Position numbers and translations under genes: made by a program
Shown here: in pieces, positions 10,892 through 23,127 of the stretch
Layout of the letters: each line of letters begins with the position of its first letter
Position numbering within the stretch: the stretch's first letter is position 1
The notes under the pieces: model-generated
What the model was told of the DNA's origin: nothing
The model's database searches: none
What the model saw: the letters and a program-made list of their open reading frames with translations, nothing else
DNA from: Sequoia sempervirens
Taxonomy: Eukaryota; Streptophyta; Pinopsida; Cupressales; Cupressaceae
Direction: 5' to 3'
DNA length: 64,000 bases
NCBI GenBank assembly: GCA_007258455.2
Contig: VDFB02047230.1
Location: forward strand, 158,728,635 to 158,792,634

Positions 10892-13600
10892 TTGCAAATA
10901 TCACTCTCCACATCATCCAATTTTTCATCTCCCATTATCATCATTGCTCCAAAAATACTTAGAGCATCCCTTCTACCTAGATTTGAGTCAACTACAGAGT
11001 TCAAACATTACAAATCTCAACACAACTGTCCCATAGGTGACCCAAAATTTATGGTAAAGACAAGATCACAACACAAGAGAATCATGGAGAAAACCAAAGT
11101 CACATTTACCTCAAGTGATCCAAACCCTCTAGAATTTGATTCGAGAAATTAATCTACCCCATCACAACAACCATCATCTCCATTAGGGCCATATGAGATA
11201 GAAGACATCATGAATAATCCATTTGAACTTACTAGGGAGGAAATCATGGAACATCAAGCCTTGGGAAGTGTAGCTCCAATTTCCCCATCATTTGTTGCAC
11301 AAAATTTAACACAAGGCTTCACAACTCCATCACTAAGGCTAAATCAAACATCCACTCCTGAACTTGCAACTAGTCTTACCAAGGACTTTGGTCTAACTCT
11401 TCCATTTGAAAGCAGCACACTTGTGGGTACCCTCGATACCAATCCTTCATCCCAAACTACTACTTGGACACCTACCTTTGGCACTCCTCTCATTCCTAAA
11501 GATCCTTAGCATCCATATAAACCTCTTGCACTTCATTACTCCATAACAACCTCCACATATCGAGGACACCCCTCTTCATCCATACCCATGAGTACCACAA
11601 ATGTGCCCACCATCACGCAAAGTCGTGTGGACCAAGTGTCACAAGTAGATCCAAAAGGGAAAGGAAGTACTCTCACACAAGGTCAACCCTTAATGAAAAT
11701 AGGGACATCCCTAACCAATCCTCCAACTAGTTCATCCATACCATTGGCTTCACAGAAAAAATCTATCCCATCCATTATCAACCCATCTCAAAACAATCCC
11801 TTGGTTACAAATCCTACCAACCCAGGAAATACCTCGTCCACATCACTAGCACAAGGAAATCCTCAAGACATGGGACAAGGGAACCTTTTCAATCAATGGA
11901 CTCAAGGTCCTAGTGTGTCATTACCATCGCAGAATCTAATGGCCTCATCCTAATCTTTTACACGACCCCCTTCACTATGCAAAATTAAATGGAACCTCAA
12001 ACCTACATTTCTCCACCCCAATCTACTATCTTACAAGAGATGTTAAGCCAAGGGAACCCTCAACCCCTCATCAACAATCTACTACCCACTCAAAACACCA
12101 ACACCCCCAATCAATTATAGATGTCTCAACAACCAATTGATCCTACAATGCAAGTGCATGCCTTAGCTTTACAACAAGCACAAAAAGCTTATCAGTAAGC
12201 CATCCAACAACAAGAAGTAGCCCTAGTAGCACAATAACAATAGCAAGAAGCTCTAGTAGCACAACAACAACAAGCCTTAGTAGCACAACAATAGTAGCAA
12301 CAACAACAAGCATCCTTAGCAACATAACAAGTAGCCTTAGTGACACAGCAAGAAGCCTTAGCACAACAACACCATCAAGCCCATCAAATAGCCTTAGCAG
12401 CACAACAATAGAAAGCCCAAAGAAAGCCCTTGTGGATCAACAACAACAACAAGCCTTACTAGCTCAATAGTATTCCCAACAACAAAAACCAAGTTCCTAG
12501 TATAATCCTCAACAAAACATCATTAATACAAACACATTAGGAACATATACATCAACACCTCAATCACCTTCATAGAATATCACACCACCATACACCCCAT
12601 ATAACACCTTATCATACTAGAATCTCACATACAACCCATCTGTCATCCCAACATATGTTCCTCCACCAAACCCGCAAGATGATCTAGCATCACAACTTAA
12701 GGCGCTTTCCCAAGAAATGCAAAATCTTCAAATGGGCAAGACAAAGAATCCCCATACATAGAATCTATGTCCCTATCCATTCAATCAAAACATCGCAATG
12801 GTACCATTCCCTCTTGGCTTTGAAATCCCCTAAATCAATAAATACAAAGGGAGAGGAACTCCTGTGGACCATCATGTGTATGGAGGTGGCTTACAATTAT
12901 TCTTATTTAATGTGCCTCTTACCTTGAAGTTTAACAGGTCCTACCATGGATTAGTTTTCTCAATTTTCGTTAGGTATCAAAAAAATTCAAGAAATTATCG
13001 ATAAATTCATAGATCATTTCTCCTTTAATCTTGACATGGATGTAAGTCTAGAAGAACTATATATTCTCAGACAAAACAAATGAGAATATTTCACTAATTT
13101 CTTACAATGATGGAGACAAAGAGCTAGTAAGAGCAAGTAGCCTCTTCCCAATGAACAACAAGTGGGGATCATCATAGCAAATCTAGATTTAGATTTATCC
13201 TTCCAAATTGAAAATGCAGTGCATCACATCTTATGACAAGCTTTTCCCTAGCGAGAGAACTCTAATCTCACAGGGAAATACCCAAGCTTACAAAGACAAT
13301 CACCCATCAACTAGTTCAAATGACAATCCTTGTGTCTGGGCTAAAAAAAAGAACATAAAAAATGATGGTGTGGTAGATGCTAAGGTAGTCCTAAGTGATC
13401 ATAGACCAAACAACAATCAAGTTGCTAACATCCAACCAACTATGCATTAAACAATACCTCCTCAGAACAATCAAATCAATAACACCGAAATACAAAAAAG
13501 ATGAACCCCTAACAAGAAAAACTATCCTAAATGAAAGTACACACAATTATCTAAACCCATCAAGACTATCATGAAGAAGTTGCTAGATTCAAACCTGATA
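10892..13600 (+). pseudogene. Element A gag, degenerate
   Basis: Open segments at 10,892-11,152, 11,210-11,509 and 11,588-11,953 encode Ser/Thr/Pro-rich protein. A Gln/Ala-rich stretch (12,120-12,480) follows, and then, near 12,960-13,230, a segment matching the retrotransposon gag core. That core shows FIDHFSFNLDMDVSLEELY, an EYFTNFLQ-stop-WRQRAS stretch and PLPNEQQVGIII; plant gypsy Gag proteins carry ...SL-L...Q...E-F..F..RWR.RA... at this place. Stops sit where W, R or Q is expected. Gag would form the virus-like particle. The N-terminus is unusually long and low in complexity, as in Ogre/Tat elements. The start codon cannot be fixed. Confidence 0.68.
12160..12480 (+). repeat. Imperfect CAA-rich repeat encoding Gln/Ala tract in gag
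   Basis: Irregular repeats of GCCTTAGTAGCACAACAACA encode variations of ALVAQQQ. Several CAA/CAG codons have become TAA/TAG. An open frame on the opposite strand (12,143-12,403; Leu/Val-rich) is only the shadow of this repeat. Confidence 0.7.
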
Positions 13601-14971
13601 ACGCTTCCCAACTTTGAAAACTACCAAGAACTACAAGAAAAAACATCTTAGTACAGTGAGAATGATCTTTGTGACTTTCACAAAATCAAAGGACACAAAA
13701 TGGTAGGATGCATGAGGCTTAAGAATATTATCCAAGACCTTATAGAGAATGACACCATCTCTATTGAAACACCAACCAGTAACTAGGATCTTAATATATA
13801 CAAGAACCCTATGCCAGATCATAACCAAGTGAACAATACTAGAAAATATAAAGATTACACAAACGTGCAGCATACCTATTCCAACATGGTCGCTTCCTAT
13901 GATAGAATCATTACCGTTGTCACCATCAAATGGCCTAGTGCAGAGTGTGGAGTCACCATGCGACATGGAAAAATTACCGTCCAAGGAGTCCCATCTCAAT
14001 CTAGGGCATAGCCTACTTTGCCAACATCAAATCCCAGCAAGTATAATCTCCTAGATCAGCTTAAGAAGACCCTCGCATAGATTTCAATCTTAGAACTATT
14101 AAGGTTGTCCCTTGCACATAAGGAAATCTTAGAGAATTCTTTGTCAAAGTCATTCATCCCTAAGGATATTGATATAGATCAATTTCAAGCTATGGTGGGG
14201 CATATTGCTAATCATCTTCTCACCTACTCGGAACAAGACCTACCATCACAACCATCTCATAACTGTGCTTTACACCTTGAGGTTGTCATCCATAAGAATA
14301 AGGTCAAAAGAGTCTTAGTAGATGGAGGTGTTAGTCTGAACATTTGCACCCTTCAGTTAATCAAGAACCTGGGCTATTCAAAGGATACTATTGAGAAAGC
14401 AAAGAGTGCCACCATCAAAGCATATGATGACCAAGAGTGGGTATCACAAGGCATCATTGCACTACCCATCGAAGTGGGACCTACCATTGTAGAAACTACA
14501 TGCCAAGTGTTAGACCTTGATCTTCCCTATAACATACTACTTGGTCAACCATGGATCCATTCCCTAAAAGTTGTAGCCTCAACTTATCATCAATGTGTAA
14601 AGTTTCCCTTCAAGGGTAGAGAAATTACCATCCATGGAGATCCTGAGCCTTTTAATTACTACAAGAATCTTAAGGCCAATTTCTGTAAGATACCCCAAAT
14701 ACCCAAGAATGATGAATGGCCTACACCTTCTAGTTCATTTATTGACCCATCATCCCTTGCATCAACCTCATAAATGAAAACACCCATTGTGCAGAACATT
14801 CTCGATATCAAAGTCATGATCCAAGATGATGGTTGTGGAAACTATAAACTAATGAAGAATACCTTTGTTTTGGTAGAGCTACCTCTTTCTCCTCAAACCT
14901 ATGGTAAACCCACATCTAGCAACAAAGAGCCCAAAACAATCAAGATGGCAACTACTACCTTGACCAAGTGA
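13601..14971 (+). pseudogene. Element A zinc-type motif and aspartic protease
   Basis: Near 13,665-13,770 the frame reads CDFHKIKGHKMVGCMRLKNI and then IQDLIEND, the Gag CxxH...H...C motif followed by the IQDLI helix. The 222-residue frame at 14,105-14,773 contains the protease. VDGGVSLNICTLQL (14,320-14,360) has DGG where retroviral-type proteases have D-T/S-G. Further on, LDLPYNILLGQPWIHSL (about 14,515-14,570) is the conserved ILLG second half of the fold, followed by the usual KFPFKGREITIHGDPEP tail. Asp and the glycine after the middle residue are present, so the active site is nearly intact. The protease would cleave the polyprotein. Stops precede and follow the segment. Confidence 0.8.
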
Positions 14972-15338
14972 GGTGGATTTGAACTAAGAAGATGTCAATG
15001 AAGAGGATGTCTCTAAACTCCTCTACTAGGATGAACGACCTGTCCCCACTCTTCCCATGGAAGATGAAAACAAAGGCCTGTATCTAATTAAGGGAATGGG
15101 ATACAACAAAAATGAGAAGCTAGGATAGAAGGATAATGATTTGCTAGAACCCATCATTCCTAAGAAATGACTAAAGAATCTTGGCCTAGGTTGTACTACC
15201 GGCAGGGTCACCCTTATTGGCAAAGGTACTTCTGCTAAATAGGTTGAGGCTTCCTCTTGGTTACCAACATCACATGATATGACCTTAGATGACTTCCCCC
15301 TTGATTTTGCTGTCCTATTTTAGAATAATTCCCTCTTC

Positions 15339-16609
15339 ATGATATCCATCACATCCTTTGCTCCAAGCAATCAACTGACTGAAATACGTCTAGTATACCC
15401 ACAACTAATTGACATGGACCAAAAAGGACCACTGATTCTTGATTTGTTCGAAAACGATGAAGTGATCTCAGAATTCATGGGACTTTGTGACAACTTACCA
15501 TGGTCAGATCACAAAGAAATTTTTGGCATATATCTAGAAACAGGGGTGTACTATGGGGAGACGATTGAATCCTTTAGTCGCAAAATTGACGAAATGTAAT
15601 TAACATGAAATTTTTTGAGTGAAAACCACACTATAACACTTTCTGATCCTAAAATTGTGAAAACAAAGGATACATCCAAGGGTGAGAGCCTCTTTGAGGT
15701 GCCCAAGGATGAGGGATTCAATCTCCCCCTTAGAACAATGCATCCAAAGAAGTAAATAGTACTAGCAGAAAAGGCTAGTCCAGTCAATGTGGGAATAGAA
15801 GAAGCACACAAGATCACTTTCTATGTTGAATCCATGTTGGATGTAGAATAGAAAAACCTATCAGCATTCTTGAAAGAGAAAAGAGCCAAATTTGCATGGT
15901 CATACATAGATATGTCAGGGCTCAATCCAGAAGTAGTTATGCATCACTTAGCTATTTCTCCTAAAGCTAAGCCAGTAAAGCAGAAATTAAGGAAGATGTA
16001 CCCTCAGATAGCACTCTTGGTGAAACTGGAGTTACAAAAGCTTCTTGAAATTGGATTCATCTTACTGATAGATTATCTTGAGTGGGTTTAAAACTTGGTG
16101 CCAGTCTCAAAACCCACTAGGGGCATCAGAATATGCACATATTTTATAGACTTAAACAAGGAATTCCCAAAAGATGATTTCCCTCTTCCTAACATTGATC
16201 TCATCGTCGACTTAATAGCTGGGCATGAAATGTTGTCACTCATGAATGGTTTTTCAAGCTATAATCAAATCATGATCACCAAGGAGGATCAACACAAAAC
16301 TACATTTAATTGTCCATGGGGAACATATTGCTAGAACGTGATGCCATTCGAGTTAAAGAATGCAAGAGCAACTATCAAAGAGCAATGACCCTCATCTTTC
16401 ACGAAATGATCCACAAAACAGTCAAAGATTATGTGGATGATATTTTGGAAAAATTAAAGAAAATAAGTGAGCACATAGAAGTCTTGGAACCCATCTTTGA
16501 TAGACTTAAAGAGTACAAGGTACGACTAAATCCAAAAAAAGTGTGTCTTTGGGGTTACATCAGGCAAACTTCTTGGCTATATCGTCGTGCAAAGAGGGAT
16601 AGAAATTGA
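15339..16609 (+). pseudogene. Element A reverse transcriptase
   Basis: A linker of unknown function (15,339-15,599) is followed by the RT. It begins with FAWSYIDMSGLNPEVVMHHL and VKQKLRKMYP (15,890-16,000), then LVPVSKPTRGIRICTYFIDL with KEFPKDDFPLPNID (16,095-16,200), the typical entry to the palm. FSSYNQI (about 16,252) stands where the first catalytic Asp is expected (family: FSGYNQI or Y/F-D-G-Y-S/N-Q), and YVDDIL (about 16,430) is the YxDD active site. At 16,332-16,400 the frame shifts and about 40 residues of the fingers/palm are scrambled. At least one stop replaces Gln or Trp. It is recognisable but dead. Confidence 0.85.
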
Positions 16610-17228
16610 TCCAACAAAGGTAAAATCCATCCTCGACATGGAACCACCACAAACACTAAAGTAGATGAGAGGATTACAAGGAAGATTGCATTCCATCAGA
16701 AGATTCACAATACAACTATTAGATAAAATCCACCCCTTTTCGCATCTTCTACATAAAGGAATAACTTACAAATGGGATGAGATGTGTGATAAATCTTTAC
16801 AGTAGATCAAATATGACCTACTAACACCTTCAGTGCTCATGCCACCAATACCAAAAAAACTATTGATCTTATATATCTTAACAACATCAGCATCACTAGG
16901 TGCTTTTTTAGCACAACATGATGAAAACAAAAAGGAAAGGGCTATCTATTACATCAGTAGAAAATTAGTGAGCTATGAAATGAACTATTCACCCATTGAG
17001 AAAGCATGCTTGGTAGTATTTTTTTCTTCAAAAAAATTCAGACACTACATGATGTCACATCAAATCAAACTTATTGCAAAGATTGACCCATTAAAGTACA
17101 TGTTATCCAAAGCAACTCTCACTGGGCGAATGGCCAAATGGGTAATGATCTTAACTAAATTTGACATAGAATACATGGAGCACAAGGAAATCAAAGGACA
17201 AGTGATTGCAGACCAACTAGCAGAGGTA
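16610..17228 (+). pseudogene. Element A RT thumb and first RNase H
   Basis: The frame continues through GYIVVQRGIEIDPTKVKSI and a GLQGRLHSIRRF segment, standard linker elements of plant gypsy pol, with stops inside. The open frame at 16,833-17,228 holds ASLGAFLAQHDENKKERAIY and YISRKL, then NYSPIEKACLVVFFSSKKFR and GRMAKWVMILTKFDIEY, ending KGQVIADQLAE. This is the ordinary gypsy RNase H region (Tat-type RVT RNase H, second form). An LTR insertion interrupts it directly after LAE, so the open frame then runs into non-homologous codons. Confidence 0.85.
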
Positions 17229-17746
17229 TGTTGGTGTAGGTTTTTTTATTTTCCTTATGTTAGGGAATATTTATTTTTCCTACACATTATTATTTAAGCT
17301 TGCTTAGGTTTATTAGATGTGGTAATATGAGGACATGTGGTGAAATACAACAACTACATGTGTCACACTCTCCACACATGGGTAGTTAAGTTACACATCC
17401 TTTCTTGGCTTGTTGTGCCACCTCTCATAACCACTATTTTGTATTTACCTAAGTAGTTTATGGGGTGGTTGGGTTTCTCACCCTCTTTTGGATTTATGTG
17501 CCACCTCTCTCTTGTCTTCACTTGAGGAGGTTATGCCAAATGTTTTTTCATTTACCAAGTAGGTAAAACCTCCCACCTTTTATGGGTAGTAGGAGTTAAT
17601 GCACCTCTTGGAAGCATTTTCACCACCTTGCCTATATAAGCAAGGCTTCATATGTACTTTTCCATATTCAATTTGGCATTCTTGCATCTTAATGATAGCA
17701 TAATATTTCTGCCATTTCTCTCTTGTGGAAGTCATTTTGTCTTGCA
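17229..17746. mobile_element. Solo LTR inserted in element A pol
   Basis: The 518-bp insert begins TGTTGGTGTAGG and ends GTCTTGCA. It is flanked by AGGTA (17,224-17,228) and AGGTG (17,746-17,750, overlapping the end by one base), so the target duplication is imperfect. A TATA box, CTATATAAGC, lies at about 17,631. The start resembles the copia LTR of element B (TGTTGGTGTAAATAG at 34,363). No internal region is present, as expected after LTR-LTR recombination. GT at 17,226 and AG at 17,747 also make a good intron-like pair (AG/GTATGT ... TTGCAG/G); I favour the solo LTR because of its TATA box and TG start. Confidence 0.65.
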
Positions 17747-17750
17747 GGTG

Positions 17751-18470
17751 ATTTTGGGGTGTTTGAAGAGTTCACCATAAACTCCTACAAGGTACCTATA
17801 TATATTGAGAACCCCTTGATATCTGAGTTCCCTGATGAATCAATGTTCCTTGTCAATTTCATATATCAGTGGAAGATATACTTTGATGGATCATTCACCC
17901 AACATGGATCAAGAACGAGTATTATTTTCATCACCCCTTAAGGTGATTGCATTCCAAAGTCATACAGGCTATCATTCCCATGCACTAACAACATTGTTGA
18001 GTATGAAGCCCTAATCACAGGTCTAAGGATAGTGATTTAATGACAAATACAAGAGATGAAATTCTACGGAGACTCACAACTAGTTATCAACCAAGTCAAT
18101 GATGACTATCAAACTAAGGATGAAAAGCTTACTCTTTACAAAAATGGTAGAAACTCTCAAGGACCTTTTCATAGATATAAATTTTGATAAAATTCCTCAC
18201 ATGAACAACTGAGAAATGGATGCTATGGTGATAATCAGACCACTATTAGACATGTCGAACGTCCTTCAATGTGAATTCTTCATAGAACAACTTCTCATAC
18301 CAAATTTTAAAATCCAAAAATTTGAATTTGTGTGTGTCATTGTTGGTCCTGGATCTCCATGGTATCATGGCATATTCATCTACCTAAGCAAAGGAACCCT
18401 CCCATTTGATATCATCTCTAACCTTAAGAAGAATTTTATTAAAAAAGCATCCTGATTCGTGATCCTAGGT
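17751..18470 (+). pseudogene. Element A second (archaeal-like) RNase H
   Basis: After the inserted LTR the pol frame resumes with PLISEFPDESMFLVN and then WKIYFDGSFTQHGSRTSI (about 17,870-17,925), followed after a stop by CTNNIVEYEALITGLRI. The DGS start and the NNxAEYEAL-like helix with its conserved Glu define the additional RNase H of Tat-lineage gypsy elements. A later stretch (18,216-18,455) is the linker toward integrase. In autonomous relatives this enzyme is thought to assist RNA removal during reverse transcription. Two stops and a small frameshift make this copy inactive. Confidence 0.8.
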
Positions 18471-19615
18471 GATACCCTATACCACTAAATCATCAAAGGA
18501 ACATTACTACGATGTCTTAACCAAGACAAATCCTTGACCAATTTAATAGAAGTTCACGATGGCATATGTGGTTCCCATTCTAGTGGTATGACTTTAGATA
18601 AGAAACTATTGAGGATGGGGTACTATTGGCCAACCATGGAAAGAGAAGCCCATCAGTATGTGCATAAATGTGTCTAGTGTCAACAACATGGAATTTGATT
18701 CATGCTCTAGCTCAAGAGTTGCAACCAATGATCAGACCCTAGCCTTTCTCATAGTGGGGACTTGACCTCATAGGAAAGATCACTCCAACCTCATCCAATG
18801 GCCACAAGTTTAACATAATAGCCACTAAGTACTTTACCAAGTGGGTTAAAGCCATTCCTATGACCTACATAATAGGGAAGAAAATTTCCAAGTTTATCCT
18901 AAATTACCTAATATGTCATTGTGATGTTCTACAAACCCTTATCTCAGACAATGGGACACCCTTCAAGAATCAAAATGTAAAAGAGTTATGCTAAATATTT
19001 AACATCCAACACCAATTCTCTATCCCGTATTACCCTTAGGGAAATGGTTGAGTTGAGGCTACAAATAAGACCATTCTAATGATCCTAAAGAAAATGGTCA
19101 ATGAAGTTGGTTGTGACTGGCATTTACAGCTAAATCCTACTCTCTAGGCATATCGAACCAGTATCTGCACACCTATAGGTGCAATCTTGTTCTCCTTGGT
19201 CTACAGATCAAAAGCCATCCTACCCATTGAGGTCAAGCTTCCCTCACTACAAGTGTCACTATAGAACCTAATCACCAATGAAGAGTATAGATTACCTTAG
19301 CTAAATGAGCTAGAATTTCTAGATGAGCATCGTCTTGATGCTCTTAATCACTTGCAAGTATATCAAGATTGATTGAAACAAAGCTATAACAAGAAGATCA
19401 AGTGTCAGTATTTTGAGGTAGAGGATCTTGTCCTAAAGTAGAATCAAAACAATCTACCAAATCAAGACAGTAAAGGAAAGCTTGAGCCTAACTGGTTGGG
19501 TCGCTTTTTCATCACAACAAGTTATGGATTAGAAGCATACCAATTGTCAATGCCTGAAGGTGAACCCTTGTAGGAGCCAACCAACAGCTTGCATCTTACA
19601 AATTTTTATGCCTAG
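18471..19615 (+). pseudogene. Element A integrase
   Basis: The zinc-binding part shows LLRMGYYWPTMEREAHQYVH and KCV-stop-CQQHG (about 18,610-18,690). The core gives PFS-stop-WGLDLIGKI, then ATKYFTKWVKAIP (about 18,820), where the first catalytic Asp is Lys, SDNGTPF (about 18,948, second Asp kept) and GNG-stop-VEATNKTI (about 19,040, Glu kept). The C-terminus includes LVYRSKAILPIEVKLPS and ends HLTNFYA before the stop at 19,613-19,615, the usual end of Tat pol. Stops stand for Trp and Gln in PWPFSQWG and YYPQGNG. It is related to the minus-strand copy at 4395-5560. Confidence 0.85.
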
Positions 19616-20215
19616 TCTTAAAGGGTATAAATCTGAAAATACAAAAAAATAAAAAAATATCAAAATCTAAAAAATAAGAAAAAGGATTGAAAAAGTAAAG
19701 AAAAAAATCGTCCTCTAGTGAAAACCACTTTGGTGGTGCTTTGGGCAAGTACCTTGGTGAAAACCTAGCAAATAGGTATCTCACATAAATAAAGCACCTC
19801 CATCTATTCTTTGGCTCTTTATCCTATCATTCTTTGCATTACCATCCATCCATCGCCTCATCCATCATATTTATTCCATCACCCATCTACGTCCTTATCA
19901 TAGCTTAATGTTGTGAAGTATCATATCCCCTTTAGTAGTACTTGGCATATTCATCAAGTTAGTTTGTCCTACCTGCATTGAGGTAGTCTATTGTGTCACA
20001 CTAGAGGAAATTCGTTATGGACCATACTGAGTTCATGTATATCCTAAAGGTTATTGGAAATCACAATAAAAAATACCAAAAACATTCATAAAACTTCATC
20101 ATAAAATCCAAAAAAATTTGCAAAATCCTATATAGCTAAAATCCCAAAACATTTGGAAAATCCAAGACATAACAGTTCTAGCAAGTCTAGAACCTCTCAG
20201 TTTAGTAGGACTTAG
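19616..20215. other. 3' spacer of element A, no gene
   Basis: An A-rich segment (19,625-19,710) is followed by sequence that in the third frame could encode a basic tail, then ordinary AT-rich DNA. I found no polypurine tract next to a TG start, so the 3' LTR of A is missing or unrecognisable. Confidence 0.35.
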
Positions 20216-22720
20216 CCAACATAGGTTGAGATGTGGACCTTGTTATGTGTGTGGTGGAGTGGGGTACTTATCCAAAGAGTGTATACAGTGTTTAGAGTAG
20301 GTGGATCTTATTTAGGAGCTTCTGAGTCAATGATTGGAGAAGTGGGAAAGGCCCATAGGGTTTTTGTGGTGGTCAAGAACTTCTAGTTCAAGCATCAATC
20401 CATTATCTGAGGTTGTGCTAGAAGTATGATTGGAAATATCTTATTTAATGTTTTGTTTGATTCTAGAGAATCAACATCTTTTATTTCCCCATCTATAGTG
20501 GAGTGTTGTAGGCTAGTGGTATCTAGGTAGGATGATAGGTGGGTAGTTGAGTTATCTTTGAGGGCTAAAGCGGTTGTAGACTTGATGGTTTTTTATTGTC
20601 AATTGGTTCTTGTAGCTATCACTTCATCAGTGGACATTCATGTTACACCATTAGAATCATATGGTATAGTTTTGGGTATGGATTAGATTGATGCACATCA
20701 AGCTAAAAGTAATTTTATTTGTAATGTGATTGAGTTTCATGATAACCATGGTGAGATGGTGATAATTTCAAAATATAGGCCCATATCCATTCACATAATA
20801 TTCATTATGTAATTGAAGTCATGCATGTGAGATGGATGTTAGATGTTTGTAATCACCATCAGTGATAGGTTAGAGGCCTGACAAAGATTAGATCTTTGGA
20901 TGAACACCCTATCCTCCAAGATTTTGTAGATATTTTCCTTTAGAATTACCAAGGATTCCACCTCATCATGAGGTGGACTTTCATATTGATTTTCTACCAG
21001 GAGCACACCTAGTTCTAGGGAACCCTATAATATGATGACATAGGAGCTCAATGATCTCAAGATTCAGCTAGAGGATCTATTGGAGAATTGTTGCATCCAT
21101 CCTAGTGTATCACCTTGTGGTGCACTTGTGATCTTCATTAAGAAGGATAGGATCCTTTGACTATGTATCAACTATAAATGTAGTTGAACAAATTAACGAT
21201 TAAGAATCTTTTCCCTTTTCCTAAGATTGATGATTTATTTGACTAGATGAGGGGAGCTAAAGTATTCTCTGAGATAGACTTGAATTTTGACTACCATAAA
21301 TTAAGGATTATTGAGGTTGGAATTCATAAGACAACTTTCAGGACTCACAATGGTCATTATGATTTTACAATGGTGATATTATTTATGGATGATATCCTAT
21401 TAAATTCACATATAAAGGAGGATCATTAGGATCACTTATGATAGGTTTTATAGTGTCTGAGGAGACAATCAGCTTTACGCCAATTTGGCTAAGTATTAAT
21501 TCTTCCAATCAGAGCTCCAATACTTGGGTCATACCATTTTTATTGATGGTATCTTCATAGATCCATCAAATATTACAATCATTATGGAGTGGTCATCACC
21601 CACCAATGTTACAAAGGTCAATTTTTTTATTGGGTTAGCAAGATATAATTGTAGATTTGTGAAGGGTTTCTCTAGGATAATAAATCCCATCACTTTCGTC
21701 TAGCATAAAGGGAAGAGATTTGAGTGGACCGAGCAATGTGAGAGGGATTTTGAGACCCTCAAGGAGAATCTCTTTAGTGCTCCCATCCTAGCAGTACTTG
21801 ATCTTGCGTTAGACTTTACAGTTTGTATGAGTGTGTCACTATATGGTATAGGTTTCATACTCATGCAATAGGGTTGAGTTATCACATATGAGTTGCAAAA
21901 AATTAAGACCCACAAGTTGAACTACCGTGTGCATGACCTAAAAATTGTGGTGGTGGTTCATGCTCTTACCAAGAGGAGACACTTTCTACTTGGACATCAC
22001 TTTGAGCTTCATTATGATCATTATAACTTACAATATATCTTCACATTGTCAAACTTGAATGCTTAGAAAAGGAATTGGATGGAGTTTTTGTGTGAGTATA
22101 AATTTGATGTACATTACATCAAATGTAAGGAGAATGTAGTGATATATTCTTTGAATAGATGATAACATGAGGTTATTTCTATGACTGTGGGTATAGATTT
22201 GAGGACTCATATATTATAGCAGTTTCCAAAGGATGATTAGTAATATGAGGTTAAATGTGAGATATGATATTAGAGGGCCCTTAAGGGAAAGTATTCAAGA
22301 TATACCTTAGAGGTCGATGTGTTGTTATGTCACATAGGATGCATATATGTGCCATAGTTTAGGGATCTTTGAACAATGATCTTATTAGAGGCTCACATGG
22401 CACCATATGTAGCACATTCAAGGGTGAAAAAGATGCATGCAAACATTCATAAGCTATATCAATAGGCATACATACATTAAAACATAGCAGATTTTGTTGA
22501 TCATTTCCTTGAGTGTCAAAGGGTCAAGGTTGAACATCAACACCTGGAACATAACTTATTTATCCTCACGAGATCCCAAAATGGAAATGGGATACAAATT
22601 CCATGGACTTTATTTTTTCTATCTTCCTCATCTCAACGCCATGATGCCATCATGGTGACTATTAGCAAGAAAACTAGGAGATCACATACTAAAGTAATAT
22701 GTCCCAAGTATTCTCTATAA
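20216..22720 (+). pseudogene. Chromovirus-like Ty3/gypsy gag-pol remnant
   Basis: Fragments in all three plus frames follow the order of a gypsy polyprotein. There is a zinc knuckle CYVCGGVGYLSKEC (about 20,243; His replaced by Tyr). A protease stretch VLFDSRESTSFISPSIVE (about 20,450) has DSR instead of DSG. The RT entry is ELPRIPPHHEVDFHIDFLPG. The RT includes GAKVFSEIDLNFDYHKLRI (21,250) and FMDDILLNSHIKEDH (21,387), and the thumb DPSNITIIMEWSSPTNV. RNase H follows with KRFEWTEQCERDFETLKENL and GHHFELHYDH, then an integrase zinc region, HFLECQRVKVEHQH (about 22,505). The integrase core ends abruptly near 22,720. About 45 residues are missing inside the RT. The lineage call rests on knuckle type and motif style and is moderate. 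Confidence 0.75.
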
Positions 22721-23127
22721 TTTGTATTTATACCCTAGACTCAATAATAAAAAGGGATCTAAGATTGGTGCATAATGTGAAACATATAAATTAACATAAC
22801 AATTTATAAACAAAATTTAAAGAACACGCATAACCATTCATATGTTAACCAACTTCATATATGTATTATACTTCCATTATCTCATCATACATAATATCTT
22901 TTGTACATTATCTTACATATCATTACTCTTATCTTCTTATATATTTTTATCTTCTATCTCTTATCACATACTACTTCCCTTTGTTATATAGTATTCTATC
23001 TCATAGCTATAAGTTCCTAAGAGGACATATCCCTTACAATCTACCTTACTTTTTAGAGTTATCTTGTCAACTGAGAGCTCTACAACCCTCTTGTAGTGGT
23101 TTGTGGTAGGATTTATTGTTTTGTTCT
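22721..23127. other. AT-rich flank, possibly part of an LTR split by element B
   Basis: No protein motif is visible; an open frame at 22,861-23,109 is low-complexity Tyr/Ser/Leu sequence. On the minus strand this stretch would continue the LTR start seen at about 34,817-34,850 on the other side of element B. That is inference from position and orientation only. Confidence 0.3.

Larger units (their letters stand above)
5563..20200 (+). mobile_element. Tat-lineage Ty3/gypsy element A (degenerate)
   Basis: Domain order on the plus strand is long LTR/leader, Gln-rich gag, CxxH-type motif, protease, RT, RNase H, a second RNase H, integrase. The second RNase H between the first one and integrase is the hallmark of the Tat lineage (Ogre/Retand-like) of plant gypsy elements. 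Every domain carries stops or frameshifts. The left limit is the TG at 5563, where the opposite-strand integrase ends. The right limit is a guess, set where an unrelated chromovirus remnant begins; no 3' LTR was found. It contains two later insertions, 7253-8355 and 17,229-17,746. Confidence 0.7.

Noticed and set aside
12143..12403. Minus-strand Leu/Val-rich open frame
   Set aside because: It is the reverse shadow of the CAA-rich gag repeat.
22861..23109. Possible small membrane protein rich in Tyr/Leu/Ile
   Set aside because: Composition follows the AT-rich TAT/TTA sequence; no start context, no relatives known, likely LTR DNA.
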